NCBI RefSeq assembly: GCF_002868735.1
Contig: NZ_CP025611.1
Coordinates: 2,288,501 to 2,352,500, forward strand
Length of the DNA stretch: 64,000 bases
Direction of reading: 5' to 3'
DNA from: Niveispirillum cyanobacteriorum
Lineage (GTDB): Bacteria; Pseudomonadota; Alphaproteobacteria; Azospirillales; Azospirillaceae
Shown here piece by piece: positions 7,923 to 16,578 of this stretch; within the stretch, counting starts at the first letter, position 1, and each line of letters starts with the position of its first letter. The notes below the pieces were generated by a model. That model searched no databases. It was not told the DNA's origin and saw only the letters and a list, made by a program, of their open reading frames with translations. Both the position numbers and the translations under genes were made by a program.

Positions 7923-10900
7923 TCACTCCGCCGGCACCTGCGGCGGTGCATTGTGCAGGCGTTCTTCCTCTTCGATCTTGCGGCGGATGATGCCGATGGG
8001 CTGCACACCCCTGGCGAACATGCTGTACAGCACGGGCGTGATGAACAAGGACAGGGCCGTACCCACCGTCACACCACCCACGATGACCCAGCCGATGGCC
8101 ATGCGGCTTTCGGCACCGGCCCCATGCGCCAGGGCCAGCGGCAGCGCACCGAACACAGTCGCGATGGAGGTCATCAAGATGGGGCGCAGGCGCAGACGCG
8201 AGGCCTCCACCACCGCATCCATCAAGTCATGCCCTTCCTCGCGCAGCTGATTGGCGAACTCCACGATCATGATAGCGTTCTTGGCAATCAGGCCGATCAG
8301 CATGATCAGACCGATCTGCGTATAGGTGTTCAGCGACATGCCCGTCAGGCTGATGGCCAGGATGCCCCCCAGGCCCGCCGGCAGCACCGACCCCAGGATC
8401 ATGGCCGGCAGGCGGAAATTCTCAAACTGTGCCGCCAGCACCAGGAAAGCCACCAACATGGCCATGCCGAAGGCGAACCAGATGGCGCTGCTGGCTTCCA
8501 GCTGCAACCGCGCCGCGCCTTCGAAATTGATCCGCGCCTCTGCCGGCAACACCTCGGCGGCAGCCTGCCGCACTTCGCGGATGGCGTCACCCATCACGGC
8601 ACCCTCGGTCAGGTTGGCCGTGATGGTGATGGAGCGCAGGCGGTTATACCGGTTCAGTTCGGTGGCACCGGCCACGTCGCGCACCTGGATCAGGTTCGCC
8701 AGCGGGATCAGCTGCCCCGTGGTGGTGCCCGTCGTGGAACGGACGAAGATGTTGGACAGGTCGCGCGGATTGGCACGGTCCTGCGCCTCTGCCCGCAGCA
8801 CTACGTCATACTCCTCACCCCGGTCCAGGTAACGGGTCACCAGCTTTTCACCCAGCATGGTTTCCAGGGTGGTGCCGATGGTGGTGACGGGCACGCCCAG
8901 GTCGGCGGCGCGGTTACGGTCCACCGTCACATAAAGCTGCGGCTTGGTTTCATCATAATCGGCGGAGAAGCCGGTGAGACCCGGATATTGCTGCAACCGG
9001 GCGATCAGGGCATCGCGCCATTCGGCCAGCTCCTCGAACGTGTTGCCGCCGATCACGACCTGCAGCTGGTTGGCCGAGGCACCACCGCCCAGACCCGAGG
9101 GCAGGATGGGCACGATGCGGGAACCGGGCATGGCCGACAGTTTCGGGCGCAGTTCATTAACCATTTCCGGCACGGTACGGTCGCTGACGCGTTCGGCCCA
9201 GGGTACGGTACGGAATACGACCATGGCGCGGTTCACACCAGAGCTGCCGCCAAAGCCGGGATTGACGATGGTCAGGATGCTGTCCACCTCGCCCGACTGC
9301 AGATAGGGCTGCAACAGCCCTTCCACCCGTGCCACCTCCTGCATGGTGTAATCCATGCTGGCACCTTCCGGCCCGGTGATGGAGATGCGAGCCACGCCAC
9401 GGTCTTCCACAGGTGCCAGCTCGCTGGGCAGGGTGCGGCCCAGCACCGCCGTCAGGACCAAGGCACCCGCCATCAAGGCCATTACCAGCATGCGGGCCGA
9501 CAGGGCCTGACGCAGCAAGGCCGTATAGCCACGGGTCAGCATGTCCAGGAATGCCTCGGACAGGCGGAAAAGGCCACGCGCTTCCTGATGCCCGCGCAGC
9601 AGCTTTGACGACAGCATGGGCGACAGGGTCAGCGCCACGATGCAGGAGAAAGCGATGGATGCCATCAGCGCGATGGCAAATTCCCGGAACAGGCGGCCCT
9701 GATCACCAGGCAGCATGGACAAGGGCGCGATCACGGCAATCAACACGGCGGTGGTGGCGATCACGGCAAAGCCGATCTGTCGCGCCCCGCGATAGGCGGC
9801 CAGCAGCGGTGGTTCCCCCTCCTCAATCCGGCGGGAGATGTTTTCCACCACGATGATGGCATCATCCACGACCAAGCCGACGGCCAGCACAAAGGCCAGC
9901 AGTGTCAGCACGTTGATGGAGAAACCCAGCGCCGCCATCACCCCGAAGGCCGCGACCAACGACACCGGAATGGCGATGACGGGGATCAGGGTGGCGCGGA
10001 AGGTGCGTAGGAACACCCAGACCACCAGCACCACCAGCCCGATGGCAACCGCGATGGCGTGGAACACTTCATAGACAGACTGGCTGACGAAGGTCGCGTC
10101 GTCCTGGCGAACCTCCAGCTTCATCCCCGGCGACAGGTTCTGACGGAATTCGCCCAGCAGCTTGCGCACGCCTTCGGACACTTCCATCGTATTGGCGGTC
10201 GATTGGCGGATGATGCCCAAGCCAATGGCGCTGCCGCCATTGATTCGGAAATCACCACGGTCATCGCGGGCCGCAACCTCTACCCGGGCCACATCGCCCA
10301 GGCGGATCCAGTTGGCCCCGTCCTGACGGACCAGGATGGAGGAGAATTGTTCGGGGCGGTTCAGACGCGTGTCGGTCCGCACCGTGAATTCACGCTGGCT
10401 GCTTTCGATACGACCGGCAGGCAGTTCGGCATTTTCACGCCGGATCGACGCTTCGATATCCTGCACCGTCACCCGGCGCGCCGCCATGGCGTTGCGGTCC
10501 AGCCAGACGCGCATGGCAAAGTCACGCCGCCCGCCGATGCGCACCGAGGCCACGCCCGGCACCGTGCCCAGCGCGTCAAGGTAATAGCGGCGCACGAAAT
10601 CGGTCAGTTCCAACTGGTTCATACGGTCGGACGACAGCGTGATCCACATGATGGGGTTGCTGTCTGCATCGACCTTGCTGATTTCCGGCAGTTCGGCTTC
10701 TTCGGGCAGGCTGTCGCTGATGCGGCCCACACGGTCGCGCACATCATTGCTGGCGGCGTCGATATCGCGGTCGATCTCGAACTCAACCGACACGGATGAG
10801 CTGCCTTCGCGGGAGCGGGAGCGGATGGTCTTCACGCCCTCGATGCCGTTGATGACGCCTTCGATCCGTTCGGTAATCTCGTTATCTACCACCTCGGCGC

Positions 10901-11063
10901 TGGCGCCGGGATAGGTGGTGCTGATCGACACGATGGGATAATCGATCTTCGGCAGCTCGCGCACCGGCAGCTTTTCATATCCCAGGACACCAAACACGAC
11001 CAGCATGGCGCTGATCACGAAGGCGAGCACAGGACGCTGGATCGAAATGTCGGAGATCACCAT
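7923..11063 (-). CDS. RND multidrug efflux pump, inner-membrane permease
   Basis: A 1046-residue HAE-1-type RND transporter using the proton gradient to export drugs or toxic organics from the periplasm/inner leaflet. It starts MVISDISIQRPVLAFVISA, typical of the family. The proton-relay Asp pair is at residues 400-401 in GLVVDDAIIVVEN of TM4. Large periplasmic porter domains follow TM1 and TM7, and the length is normal. The Asp-Asp motif and lack of a His/Met-rich porter region argue against a CusA-type metal pump. The adaptor gene lies 110 bp upstream on the same strand, so the pair forms an adaptor-permease operon. No TolC-type outer-membrane gene is in the window. Substrates are unknown. 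Confidence 0.94.
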   Translation of the reverse strand: MVISDISIQRPVLAFVISAMLVVFGVLGYEKLPVRELPKIDYPIVSISTTYPGASAEVVDNEITERIEGVINGIEGVKTIRSRSREGSSSVSVEFEIDRDIDAASNDVRDRVGRISDSLPEEAELPEISKVDADSNPIMWITLSSDRMNQLELTDFVRRYYLDALGTVPGVASVRIGGRRDFAMRVWLDRNAMAARRVTVQDIEASIRRENAELPAGRIESSQREFTVRTDTRLNRPEQFSSILVRQDGANWIRLGDVARVEVAARDDRGDFRINGGSAIGLGIIRQSTANTMEVSEGVRKLLGEFRQNLSPGMKLEVRQDDATFVSQSVYEVFHAIAVAIGLVVLVVWVFLRTFRATLIPVIAIPVSLVAAFGVMAALGFSINVLTLLAFVLAVGLVVDDAIIVVENISRRIEEGEPPLLAAYRGARQIGFAVIATTAVLIAVIAPLSMLPGDQGRLFREFAIALMASIAFSCIVALTLSPMLSSKLLRGHQEARGLFRLSEAFLDMLTRGYTALLRQALSARMLVMALMAGALVLTAVLGRTLPSELAPVEDRGVARISITGPEGASMDYTMQEVARVEGLLQPYLQSGEVDSILTIVNPGFGGSSGVNRAMVVFRTVPWAERVSDRTVPEMVNELRPKLSAMPGSRIVPILPSGLGGGASANQLQVVIGGNTFEELAEWRDALIARLQQYPGLTGFSADYDETKPQLYVTVDRNRAADLGVPVTTIGTTLETMLGEKLVTRYLDRGEEYDVVLRAEAQDRANPRDLSNIFVRSTTGTTTGQLIPLANLIQVRDVAGATELNRYNRLRSITITANLTEGAVMGDAIREVRQAAAEVLPAEARINFEGAARLQLEASSAIWFAFGMAMLVAFLVLAAQFENFRLPAMILGSVLPAGLGGILAISLTGMSLNTYTQIGLIMLIGLIAKNAIMIVEFANQLREEGHDLMDAVVEASRLRLRPILMTSIATVFGALPLALAHGAGAESRMAIGWVIVGGVTVGTALSLFITPVLYSMFARGVQPIGIIRRKIEEEERLHNAPPQVPAE

Positions 11064-11173
11064 GGTGAGGTTCCCAGGCGTGTCGCTGTCATGTCCATGT
11101 CGATGCCGCCCCGGCGGACCGGATGATCGGGGCGGCAGAGGGGCGACCGCGAACGGTCACCGTCAATTCGCCG

Positions 11174-12280
11174 TCAGGGCGCGGGCCGGGCGGCGGATTG
11201 CGTGCCGGTGGCGGCAGGCGCACTGACGATTTCGGCCTGCACAGGCACGCCATCACGCACCTTCTGCACGCCGCGTGTGATGACCAGTTCACCGCCGGTC
11301 AAACCATCCGCCACTTCCACCACGCCGCGCGACCGGGCGCCGATGGTGACCGGGCGGCGTTCCACCCTGCCCGAGGCCACCAGGAACACGAACTGCCGGT
11401 CACCGACCGGCACCAGCGATTCCTCCGGCACCAGCACGACATTGACGCGGTTATCCAGCGTCAGGCGGACCGTCATGAACAGGCCAGGGCGTAGACGCCC
11501 GTCTTCATTGTCGATCTTTGCTACGGCGGCGACGGTGCGGGTGACGGGATCGATACGGGTATCGATGGCCGACACCTTGCCCAGGAAGGACTGGTCGGGA
11601 TACAGCGTGGTCTGTGCCGCGATTTCCATCCCGTCGCGCAGATAGCGCAGGGAGGATTCAGGCACCGTGAATTCCAGCTTCACAGTGCGGGTATCGTCCA
11701 GCGTGGTCACCGGGTCCGCCGGACGGACCAGGGCGCCGGGACTGACTTGCCGCAGGCCGGTATAGCCGGTAAACGGCGCCCGGATGGTCAGGTCGGCCAG
11801 ACGCGCCTGCACCGCCCGCACTTCCGCATCATTACCGGCCAGTTGCAGCGCCAGTTCATCAACGCGGGCCTGGGCCACATTCTGCTTCACCAGAAGGGCG
11901 CGGGCGCGGTCCAGCAACTGGGCCGCATTGCGGCGCCCGGCTTCGGCCACCGCCAGATTGGCCCGAACCTCGCGGTCGTCCAGTTCGATCAGGACGGCAC
12001 CGGCCTGGACCAGTTGGCCTTCGGTGAAATTGATAGACTTGACGAGACCGGCTGTCTTGGCCGTCACGGTCACCGCCTCATTCGCGCGCAATGTACCCAC
12101 GGCGTCAAAGGTGACGGCGATATCACCCCGCGTCACATGGGTGGCGACGACATTCACGGGCCGGGCGCCCGCCTGCTGCTGTGCGGCGGGTTTGGCGCCG
12201 TCGCGCCCGGTCATGTACCAGACGCCGCCGCCAATGGCGACGATGGCAACAGCCGTGGCAATCTGAATTGGCAGGCGCAT
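11174..12280 (-). CDS. RND efflux periplasmic adaptor (membrane fusion protein)
   Basis: A 368-residue adaptor with an N-terminal membrane anchor (about 5-22, IATAVAIVAIGGGVWYM), a barrel-sandwich/lipoyl half-motif 'TVTAKTAGLVKSINFTEGQ', a coiled-coil hairpin (about 90-150), a second lipoyl half 'LTIRAPFTGYTGLRQVSPG' and a beta-barrel ending in a membrane-proximal domain. It bridges the permease to an outer-membrane channel. The ATG at 12280 was chosen because translation from an upstream ATG (12340) would add 20 residues before the signal-anchor without a ribosome-binding site. It lies upstream of and co-transcribed with the permease. Ala/Pro-rich C-terminus. Confidence 0.93.
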   Translation of the reverse strand: MRLPIQIATAVAIVAIGGGVWYMTGRDGAKPAAQQQAGARPVNVVATHVTRGDIAVTFDAVGTLRANEAVTVTAKTAGLVKSINFTEGQLVQAGAVLIELDDREVRANLAVAEAGRRNAAQLLDRARALLVKQNVAQARVDELALQLAGNDAEVRAVQARLADLTIRAPFTGYTGLRQVSPGALVRPADPVTTLDDTRTVKLEFTVPESSLRYLRDGMEIAAQTTLYPDQSFLGKVSAIDTRIDPVTRTVAAVAKIDNEDGRLRPGLFMTVRLTLDNRVNVVLVPEESLVPVGDRQFVFLVASGRVERRPVTIGARSRGVVEVADGLTGGELVITRGVQKVRDGVPVQAEIVSAPAATGTQSAARPAP

Positions 12281-12502
12281 TTTCCTGTCCGATCTTGTCG
12301 GTGCCGCCGCAAAGGGTGCGGCGCTACCGGTCCATGTCATTGAAAAGCCATTCTATCCCACAGTGGAGACAGCAAGCTTCGTTAATTGTTTTTGTCAGGC
12401 ATCCGCAGACGTCCGTAAAGACGACTTTCGGCGGCAAACCCCGGTCAGGATACCGACACAATTCAACTAGAGCGGACGGCCCGATCCTCCAACCCCCCAA
12501 TT

Positions 12503-12518
12503 GTTACGCAACTGTAAC
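12503..12518. promoter_or_regulatory. GTTAC-N6-GTAAC inverted repeat
   Basis: A perfect 5-bp inverted repeat with a 6-bp spacer, about 60 bp upstream of the short frame at 12562. A possible operator; the regulator is unknown. Confidence 0.3.
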
Positions 12519-12561
12519 CGGCGGCGGTAGGGGACAAACTTTTACATTTGAAGGAAAAGCC

Positions 12562-12591
12562 ATGCAAAAACAGCGGGGAAGCTGCCTGTGA
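12562..12591 (+). CDS. Possible 9-residue leader peptide
   Basis: ATG CAA AAA CAG ... CTG TGA encodes MQKQRGSCL. It is preceded by AAGGA at seven bases, a better ribosome-binding site than many true genes here. A GC-rich inverted sequence follows directly. No downstream plus-strand gene is close enough to be an obvious attenuation target (the next starts at 13169), so it could instead mark the 5' part of a small RNA. Weak evidence. Confidence 0.2.
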   Translation: MQKQRGSCL

Positions 12592-12654
12592 ACGGTGAGA
12601 CCGGCCGGTTAGTCCGGTGCCTGAAACCGGCGTTCGGAGCAGTGTGAAACCCAC

Positions 12655-12663
12655 TTATCCACA
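12655..12663 (+). promoter_or_regulatory. Single consensus DnaA box
   Basis: TTATCCACA is an exact match to the DnaA box consensus. Only one copy is present, with no A+T-rich unwinding region or origin-associated genes nearby, so it is not read as an origin. Confidence 0.3.
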
Positions 12664-12730
12664 GCAGGGCGCTCAGAGGGGGCCCGGCAACAGAGATATG
12701 GATACGGGAAAAACCAGACCAACTCGTCTA

Positions 12731-13057
12731 TCAGGCAGCGCTGCTATTCTGGGAACGCCGCGACATGACCTCTGCCAGGAAAGCACGGTCAACAGCGGGA
12801 TAACGCGACGGCATTTCCCGTTCGATCCGGTCCATCAGGTCTTCTGCTGCCATGGGGCCATTATACTCCGCATAAAGCAAATACCAGGCGGCGAAGGTTC
12901 GACCGGCAATGCGCGGGTCCTGATCATCGCCCAGATCGGCAAGAACCCAATAGCCGAAACGCCCATCGGCCCGTTCGCCCACGAACGGCAGCTTGGTCAC
13001 CGGCAGACGGTGCGCCGTATGTTGATAATTCGCGTTCTGCTGGGCCGGTTTCGACAT
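12731..13057 (-). CDS. Hypothetical protein, 108 residues
   Basis: Not recognised. The sequence is soluble and globular in composition, with an aromatic-rich stretch 'FAAWYLLYAEYNGPMAAEDLM' region near residues 55-75 and a charged amphipathic C-terminus. There are no signal peptide, membrane segment or Cys clusters. It is transcribed alone, between the efflux operon (same strand, downstream) and the divergent CAP-domain gene. No clear ribosome-binding site precedes the ATG at 13057. Codon usage is in keeping with real genes, which is the main support. Confidence 0.6.
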   Translation of the reverse strand: MSKPAQQNANYQHTAHRLPVTKLPFVGERADGRFGYWVLADLGDDQDPRIAGRTFAAWYLLYAEYNGPMAAEDLMDRIEREMPSRYPAVDRAFLAEVMSRRSQNSSAA

Positions 13058-13168
13058 GGTGCGACAACGGATTGAGGGGATGCGGGTGGGGTTGGACTCT
13101 GTTAAACTGCCGTTTACAAGTAATTGGCAAGAAACGACTATTAACTACTATATACGGTAGGAATCGGG

Positions 13169-14110
13169 ATGCAACGCCTGTTCAGGTTACGGGATGACCA
13201 TCCACTTGTCACATGTGCGGATGGTTATGTCCGAACGGGTGGGGTGACGCGGCGCTCCCTTCTGGCGGGGGCATTTACCCTGCTGTTGGCGCCTCTGGCC
13301 CGCGCCACCGTTGCCGATGCGGCAACATTGGTGAAGACCAACAGCCTGCCCGGCGCGGAGATGGCCGCCTATCTTGACCGCTTCCAGGATTTCCAGCGGG
13401 AATCTGGCGCACCTATCACCGGCGACCCGTTATTCCAGGCGGAAATGGCGGCGGCGCGGGCGACGGGCGCCATCCGTCTGGCGGAAGGCGCCTCCTTCCT
13501 GCGTGATGACGCGGAATTAAGCTGGATCGCGCGCCATTATGCCGCACAGCTGGCGGCGGGTGCCCCGTTCGCGCATGAGGATGCGGGCGGACGCCATCCC
13601 GGTGACCGCATCGCCCTGCTGCACCGGCGCATGGTGGGGGTGAATGCCGAAAACCTGTTCACCAACAGCGTCTTCGATCCCGACCGGGCAGAGGCGGCGG
13701 GACGGCTGGCCGTGGATAATCTGATGCAATCGCCAGGTCACCGGGCCAACATCCTGGACCCTCGCTGGACCCATGCCGGATGCGGCGCGGCGGCGGGACG
13801 GGAGGGGTTCTTCCTGGTGCAGCTGTTCGCCGAACGCGCCGCATTGCTGGTGGAGGCGATGCCCATGCGCCTGTCCCCCGGCAAGCCCCTTCCCGCCGGC
13901 AGTCAGCAGGCCGCCGAGGGGACCTTCAGCGGCATGGCGCTGGTGCCCATGGACCGTGAGGTGGCGGCAGAGGATTTCATGCGGCCAGGATCAGCCACGG
14001 CACCGGCCCGCACAGGACCGCACCGCAGCTTCTTCGCGCGCACGCAGGAAATGACGGCCCGAACGGCGAAATTCACCATCCATCCAGGGCCGATACTACT
14101 GATCGCTTAA
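13169..14110 (+). CDS. Tat-exported CAP-domain (SCP-like) protein
   Basis: A 313-residue protein. An N-terminal twin-arginine motif (TRRSLLAGA, Arg28-Arg29) precedes a hydrophobic segment and an ARA cleavage site near residue 46, so it is probably exported folded. The CAP core (about 65-220) carries the putative metal/catalytic signature residues: His136 in FAHEDAGG, Glu161 in NAENLF and His191 in SPGHRANILDPRW. Bacterial CAP proteins are secreted, with roles in envelope or host interactions that are mostly unknown. The C-terminal ~90 residues are extra and not recognised. Monocistronic; copy B of the three-hairpin repeat begins ten bases after its stop codon. Confidence 0.85.
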   Translation: MQRLFRLRDDHPLVTCADGYVRTGGVTRRSLLAGAFTLLLAPLARATVADAATLVKTNSLPGAEMAAYLDRFQDFQRESGAPITGDPLFQAEMAAARATGAIRLAEGASFLRDDAELSWIARHYAAQLAAGAPFAHEDAGGRHPGDRIALLHRRMVGVNAENLFTNSVFDPDRAEAAGRLAVDNLMQSPGHRANILDPRWTHAGCGAAAGREGFFLVQLFAERAALLVEAMPMRLSPGKPLPAGSQQAAEGTFSGMALVPMDREVAAEDFMRPGSATAPARTGPHRSFFARTQEMTARTAKFTIHPGPILLIA

Positions 14111-14119
14111 GATCTCAAC

Positions 14120-14195
14120 AGGCCGGCGACCGCCGGCCCGCCGCTCGTGCGACGTGAGCCAAGGGCGCGAATGCACCCGCCCGGCGCCTGAGGGA
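14120..14195 (+). repeat. Three-hairpin dispersed repeat, copy B
   Basis: Same length as copy A and aligns without gaps. Hairpin 1 is a perfect GGCCGGCG-AC-CGCCGGCC. Hairpin 2 (CGCCGC-TCGT-GCGACG) and hairpin 3 (GGGCGC-GAAT-GCACCC) each have one mismatch. The tail CCGGCGCCTGAGGGAACA runs into an A-rich sequence. It lies between the convergent CAP and zf-CHCC genes, where it may also affect 3' ends. Confidence 0.75.
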
Positions 14196-14207
14196 ACATA
14201 CAAAAAT

Positions 14208-14396
14208 TCAATGCCCGTGGCCGCCACCGGCGGCCTTGCCGGCCTCGGTCTGCACATAATGGCGGCCGCAATAGGGGCAATCGACGCTGCCCTTGGGCGA
14301 CAGGGTCAGATAGACCAGCGGATGGCCCAGCGCGCCGCCGCCGCCATCGCAGCCGACGGTGTCTTCGTCGATATAGATGGTCTCGGCCGGCTGCAT
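14208..14396 (-). CDS. Zinc-finger (zf-CHCC) protein, 62 residues
   Basis: A 62-residue protein with the C-x8-H-x14-C-x2-C arrangement (Cys16, His25, Cys40, Cys43; core HPLVYLTL and VDCPYCGRHYV). This is the zf-CHCC family of alphaproteobacteria, related to the mitochondrial complex I subunit NDUFS6. Family members bind one zinc ion; a role in complex I assembly is suggested by homology only. The start at 14396 has AAGGA nine bases upstream. It ends in a Gly/His-rich tail (GGGHGH). Monocistronic, divergent from the ABC ATPase gene. Confidence 0.85.
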   Translation of the reverse strand: MQPAETIYIDEDTVGCDGGGGALGHPLVYLTLSPKGSVDCPYCGRHYVQTEAGKAAGGGHGH

Positions 14397-14604
14397 GTCT
14401 GTCGTTCCTTGAAGCTTACTGTTCGGGTCCCGATATCCGGGGTGCGGCGCATCATACTCCGGCGCGCGGTTTGCGCAAGAGAGCCAGCCCCGCCCCTGTC
14501 CGGCCCCTGCCCTTCGGCAAATTGACCGGCGGCGGCGGTGGGTGTACGCCAGACCCATGTCCCGCGACAAACAATGTCGCTCACCCTTCGGGAACCCATC
14601 CCCC

Positions 14605-15591
14605 ATGCCTGACAGCCTGAACCGCCCCGCCGATACCAAAGCCACCGGCAACGCCCCCGCCGCCGCTGTGGAGATCAAGGATCTGCGCAAGACCTACCGC
14701 GGCACGCCCAAGTCCCCGCCCAAGGAGGCGTTGAAGGGCATCTCGCTGACCATTCCGCGCGGGTCGATCTATGGCCTGCTAGGCCCCAATGGGGCAGGCA
14801 AAAGTACCACGATCAACATCCTGGCCGGTCTGGTGAACAAGACCAGCGGCAAGGCCAGCATCTGGGGCATCGATATCGATGAGCAGCCCCGGTCGGCCCG
14901 TGCCGCCATCGGCGTGGTGCCGCAGGAACTGAACCTGGACCCGTTCTTCACCCCGCGTGAGATCCTGGATTTGCAGGCTGGCCTGTACGGCGTGCCCAAG
15001 TCGGAACGTCAGACCGATGCGCTGCTGGAGGCGGTGGGCCTGAAGGACAAGGCCAATGCCTATGCCCGCACCTTGTCGGGCGGCATGCGCCGCCGTCTGA
15101 TGGTGGCCAAGGCCATGGTGCATGCCCCGCCGGTCCTTGTTCTGGACGAACCGACGGCCGGCGTGGACGTGGAACTGCGGCAAAGCCTGTGGGCGCATGT
15201 GCGCGAATTGAACAAGGCCGGCACCACCATCGTCCTGACCACCCATTACCTGGAAGAAGCGCAGGAACTGTGTGACACCATCGCCATCGTGAACCATGGC
15301 CAGGTCGTAGCCTGCGAGTCGACCGAAAAGCTGCTGGGCCGTATCGACAGCAAGGAAATGGTGGTCACCCTGGATGCCGACCTGACGGAAGTGCCGGAGG
15401 CCTTCCGGGGTTTCGACGCCAAGCTGGACGGTCCCCGCCGTCTGGCCATCCATTACAAGCCCAGCCAGACCCGCGTCGCCGACCTGCTGGGTGCCATGGC
15501 GGCGGCGGGGCTGGCCGTGAAGGACCTGTCCATGGTCGAAAGCGACCTGGAGGATGTGTTCCTGGAAATGACCCGCGCGCCCGCCGCCTGA
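14605..15591 (+). CDS. ABC transporter ATP-binding protein (ABC-2 export type)
   Basis: About 328 residues. Walker A (GLLGPNGAGKST, ~58-69), Q-loop (VVPQELNLD), signature LSGGMRRRL (~160) and Walker B VLVLDEPTAGVD (~180) are intact, followed by the switch His in TTHYLEEA. The C-terminal ~90 residues resemble the extra domain of NodI/CcmA/DrrA-type exporters. An N-terminal extension of ~20 Ala/Pro-rich residues precedes the domain. The ATG at 14605 is preferred, though in-frame GTG 14542 and ATG 14557 exist and no ribosome-binding site is decisive. No permease gene adjoins it; the next gene, 10 bp away, is a YdjC-type deacetylase, so the membrane partner must be elsewhere. Confidence 0.9.
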   Translation: MPDSLNRPADTKATGNAPAAAVEIKDLRKTYRGTPKSPPKEALKGISLTIPRGSIYGLLGPNGAGKSTTINILAGLVNKTSGKASIWGIDIDEQPRSARAAIGVVPQELNLDPFFTPREILDLQAGLYGVPKSERQTDALLEAVGLKDKANAYARTLSGGMRRRLMVAKAMVHAPPVLVLDEPTAGVDVELRQSLWAHVRELNKAGTTIVLTTHYLEEAQELCDTIAIVNHGQVVACESTEKLLGRIDSKEMVVTLDADLTEVPEAFRGFDAKLDGPRRLAIHYKPSQTRVADLLGAMAAAGLAVKDLSMVESDLEDVFLEMTRAPAA

Positions 15592-15601
15592 GGTTGCCTG
15601 C

Positions 15602-16441
15602 ATGCAGCCCCGCACCATCCGCGTCATTGCTGATGATTACGCCCTGTCACCGGGCGTTTCAGAAGGCATCCTGGTGTTGGCGCGGGCCGGGCGCCTGTCG
15701 GGGACCGGTGCCATGGTGCCGGGTCCGCGCTGGCGCGAGGATGCCAGACGCCTGCTGGACACGCCCGCTGGGTTCCAGACGGGTGTGCATCTGACCCTGA
15801 CGGGTGGCCTGTCGCCCCTGGGGCCAATGCCGGCGCTTTGCCCCGATGGGCGGTTCCCGAGTTTGGGTCGGTGGCTGGCCATGGCCCATGCCGGGCTGCT
15901 GTCGTCGGGGTCGGCGCAACAGGACCTGTCGGCAGAGATCGCGCGACAGCTGGATGCGTTCGAAGGGGCGATGGGCCGGGCCCCTCACTTCGTGGACGGG
16001 CATCAGCATCTGCATCTTCTGCCCGGTATCCGGCCCCTGCTGCTGAATGCCATCGCCCGCCGCTATCCGCCCGGTTCCGTCTGGCTGCGCGATTGTGCGG
16101 AACCGGCGGGACGCATTGTTCGGCGCGGCGTGACCGTCGGCAAAGCCCTGTTCATTGCGTTTCTGTCGCGCGGGCTAGCCCGGCGGGCGGCCTCCCATGC
16201 CATTCCCACCAATGCCGGTTTCAGCGGCATTTATGGGTTTGAGGGCAACCTTCCCGCCTTGATGGAGCGTTTCCTTTTCGAATTGCCGGCTGGTGCACTT
16301 GTGATGGTTCACCCTGCCCTGCCCGATGCGGAACTGGCCGCATTGGACCCGGTCGTAGCCGCGCGGCAGGCGGAAATGTCTTACCTTGCCGGGCAAGAAT
16401 GGCCAGCCGCGCTATTTCGAGCCGGGCTGCGGCTTGGATAA
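15602..16441 (+). CDS. ChbG/HpnK (YdjC-like) polysaccharide/glycolipid deacetylase
   Basis: A 279-residue protein. The N-terminal IADDYALSPGVSEGI and central FVDGHQHLHLLPGI carry the metal-binding Asp and His residues of the YdjC family, and GVHLTLTGG adds a further His. The family removes acetyl groups from chito-oligosaccharides (ChbG) or acts in hopanoid/glycolipid tailoring (HpnK). GAGG lies eight bases before the ATG, and only 10 bp separate it from the ABC ATPase, so the two are co-transcribed; together they might modify and export a glycolipid or glycan (inference). No hopanoid cluster genes are visible in the window. Confidence 0.83.
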   Translation: MQPRTIRVIADDYALSPGVSEGILVLARAGRLSGTGAMVPGPRWREDARRLLDTPAGFQTGVHLTLTGGLSPLGPMPALCPDGRFPSLGRWLAMAHAGLLSSGSAQQDLSAEIARQLDAFEGAMGRAPHFVDGHQHLHLLPGIRPLLLNAIARRYPPGSVWLRDCAEPAGRIVRRGVTVGKALFIAFLSRGLARRAASHAIPTNAGFSGIYGFEGNLPALMERFLFELPAGALVMVHPALPDAELAALDPVVAARQAEMSYLAGQEWPAALFRAGLRLG

Positions 16442-16578
16442 CGTCATCTTATGGCTTTCGGATAGGTTCAGGCCCGCGACAAGCGCGCCCAACGGTGGTA
16501 CGATCTTGTACGATTCGCTGGTTTCAATACGGTCGCGAATCAGCGTTTGACCGGCAGCGCGGGATTGCCACATTGGAA

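Larger units (their letters stand above)
12281..12730. other. 450-bp intergenic region with possible short leader ORF
   Basis: Contains the promoter region of the efflux operon, a perfect GTTAC-N6-GTAAC inverted repeat (12503-12518), a 9-codon frame with a strong ribosome-binding site (12562-12591), a GC-rich foldable stretch (about 12596-12640) and a single DnaA-box sequence (12655-12663). No full-length gene seen. Confidence 0.5.

Noticed and set aside
7953-9608. A 551-codon frame antisense to the RND permease gene
   Set aside because: Low-complexity, Gln/His-rich translation with no domain features; the permease on the other strand has all family motifs.
12655-12663. DnaA box as evidence of a replication origin
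   Set aside because: A single box without a cluster, A+T-rich unwinding element or origin-linked genes.
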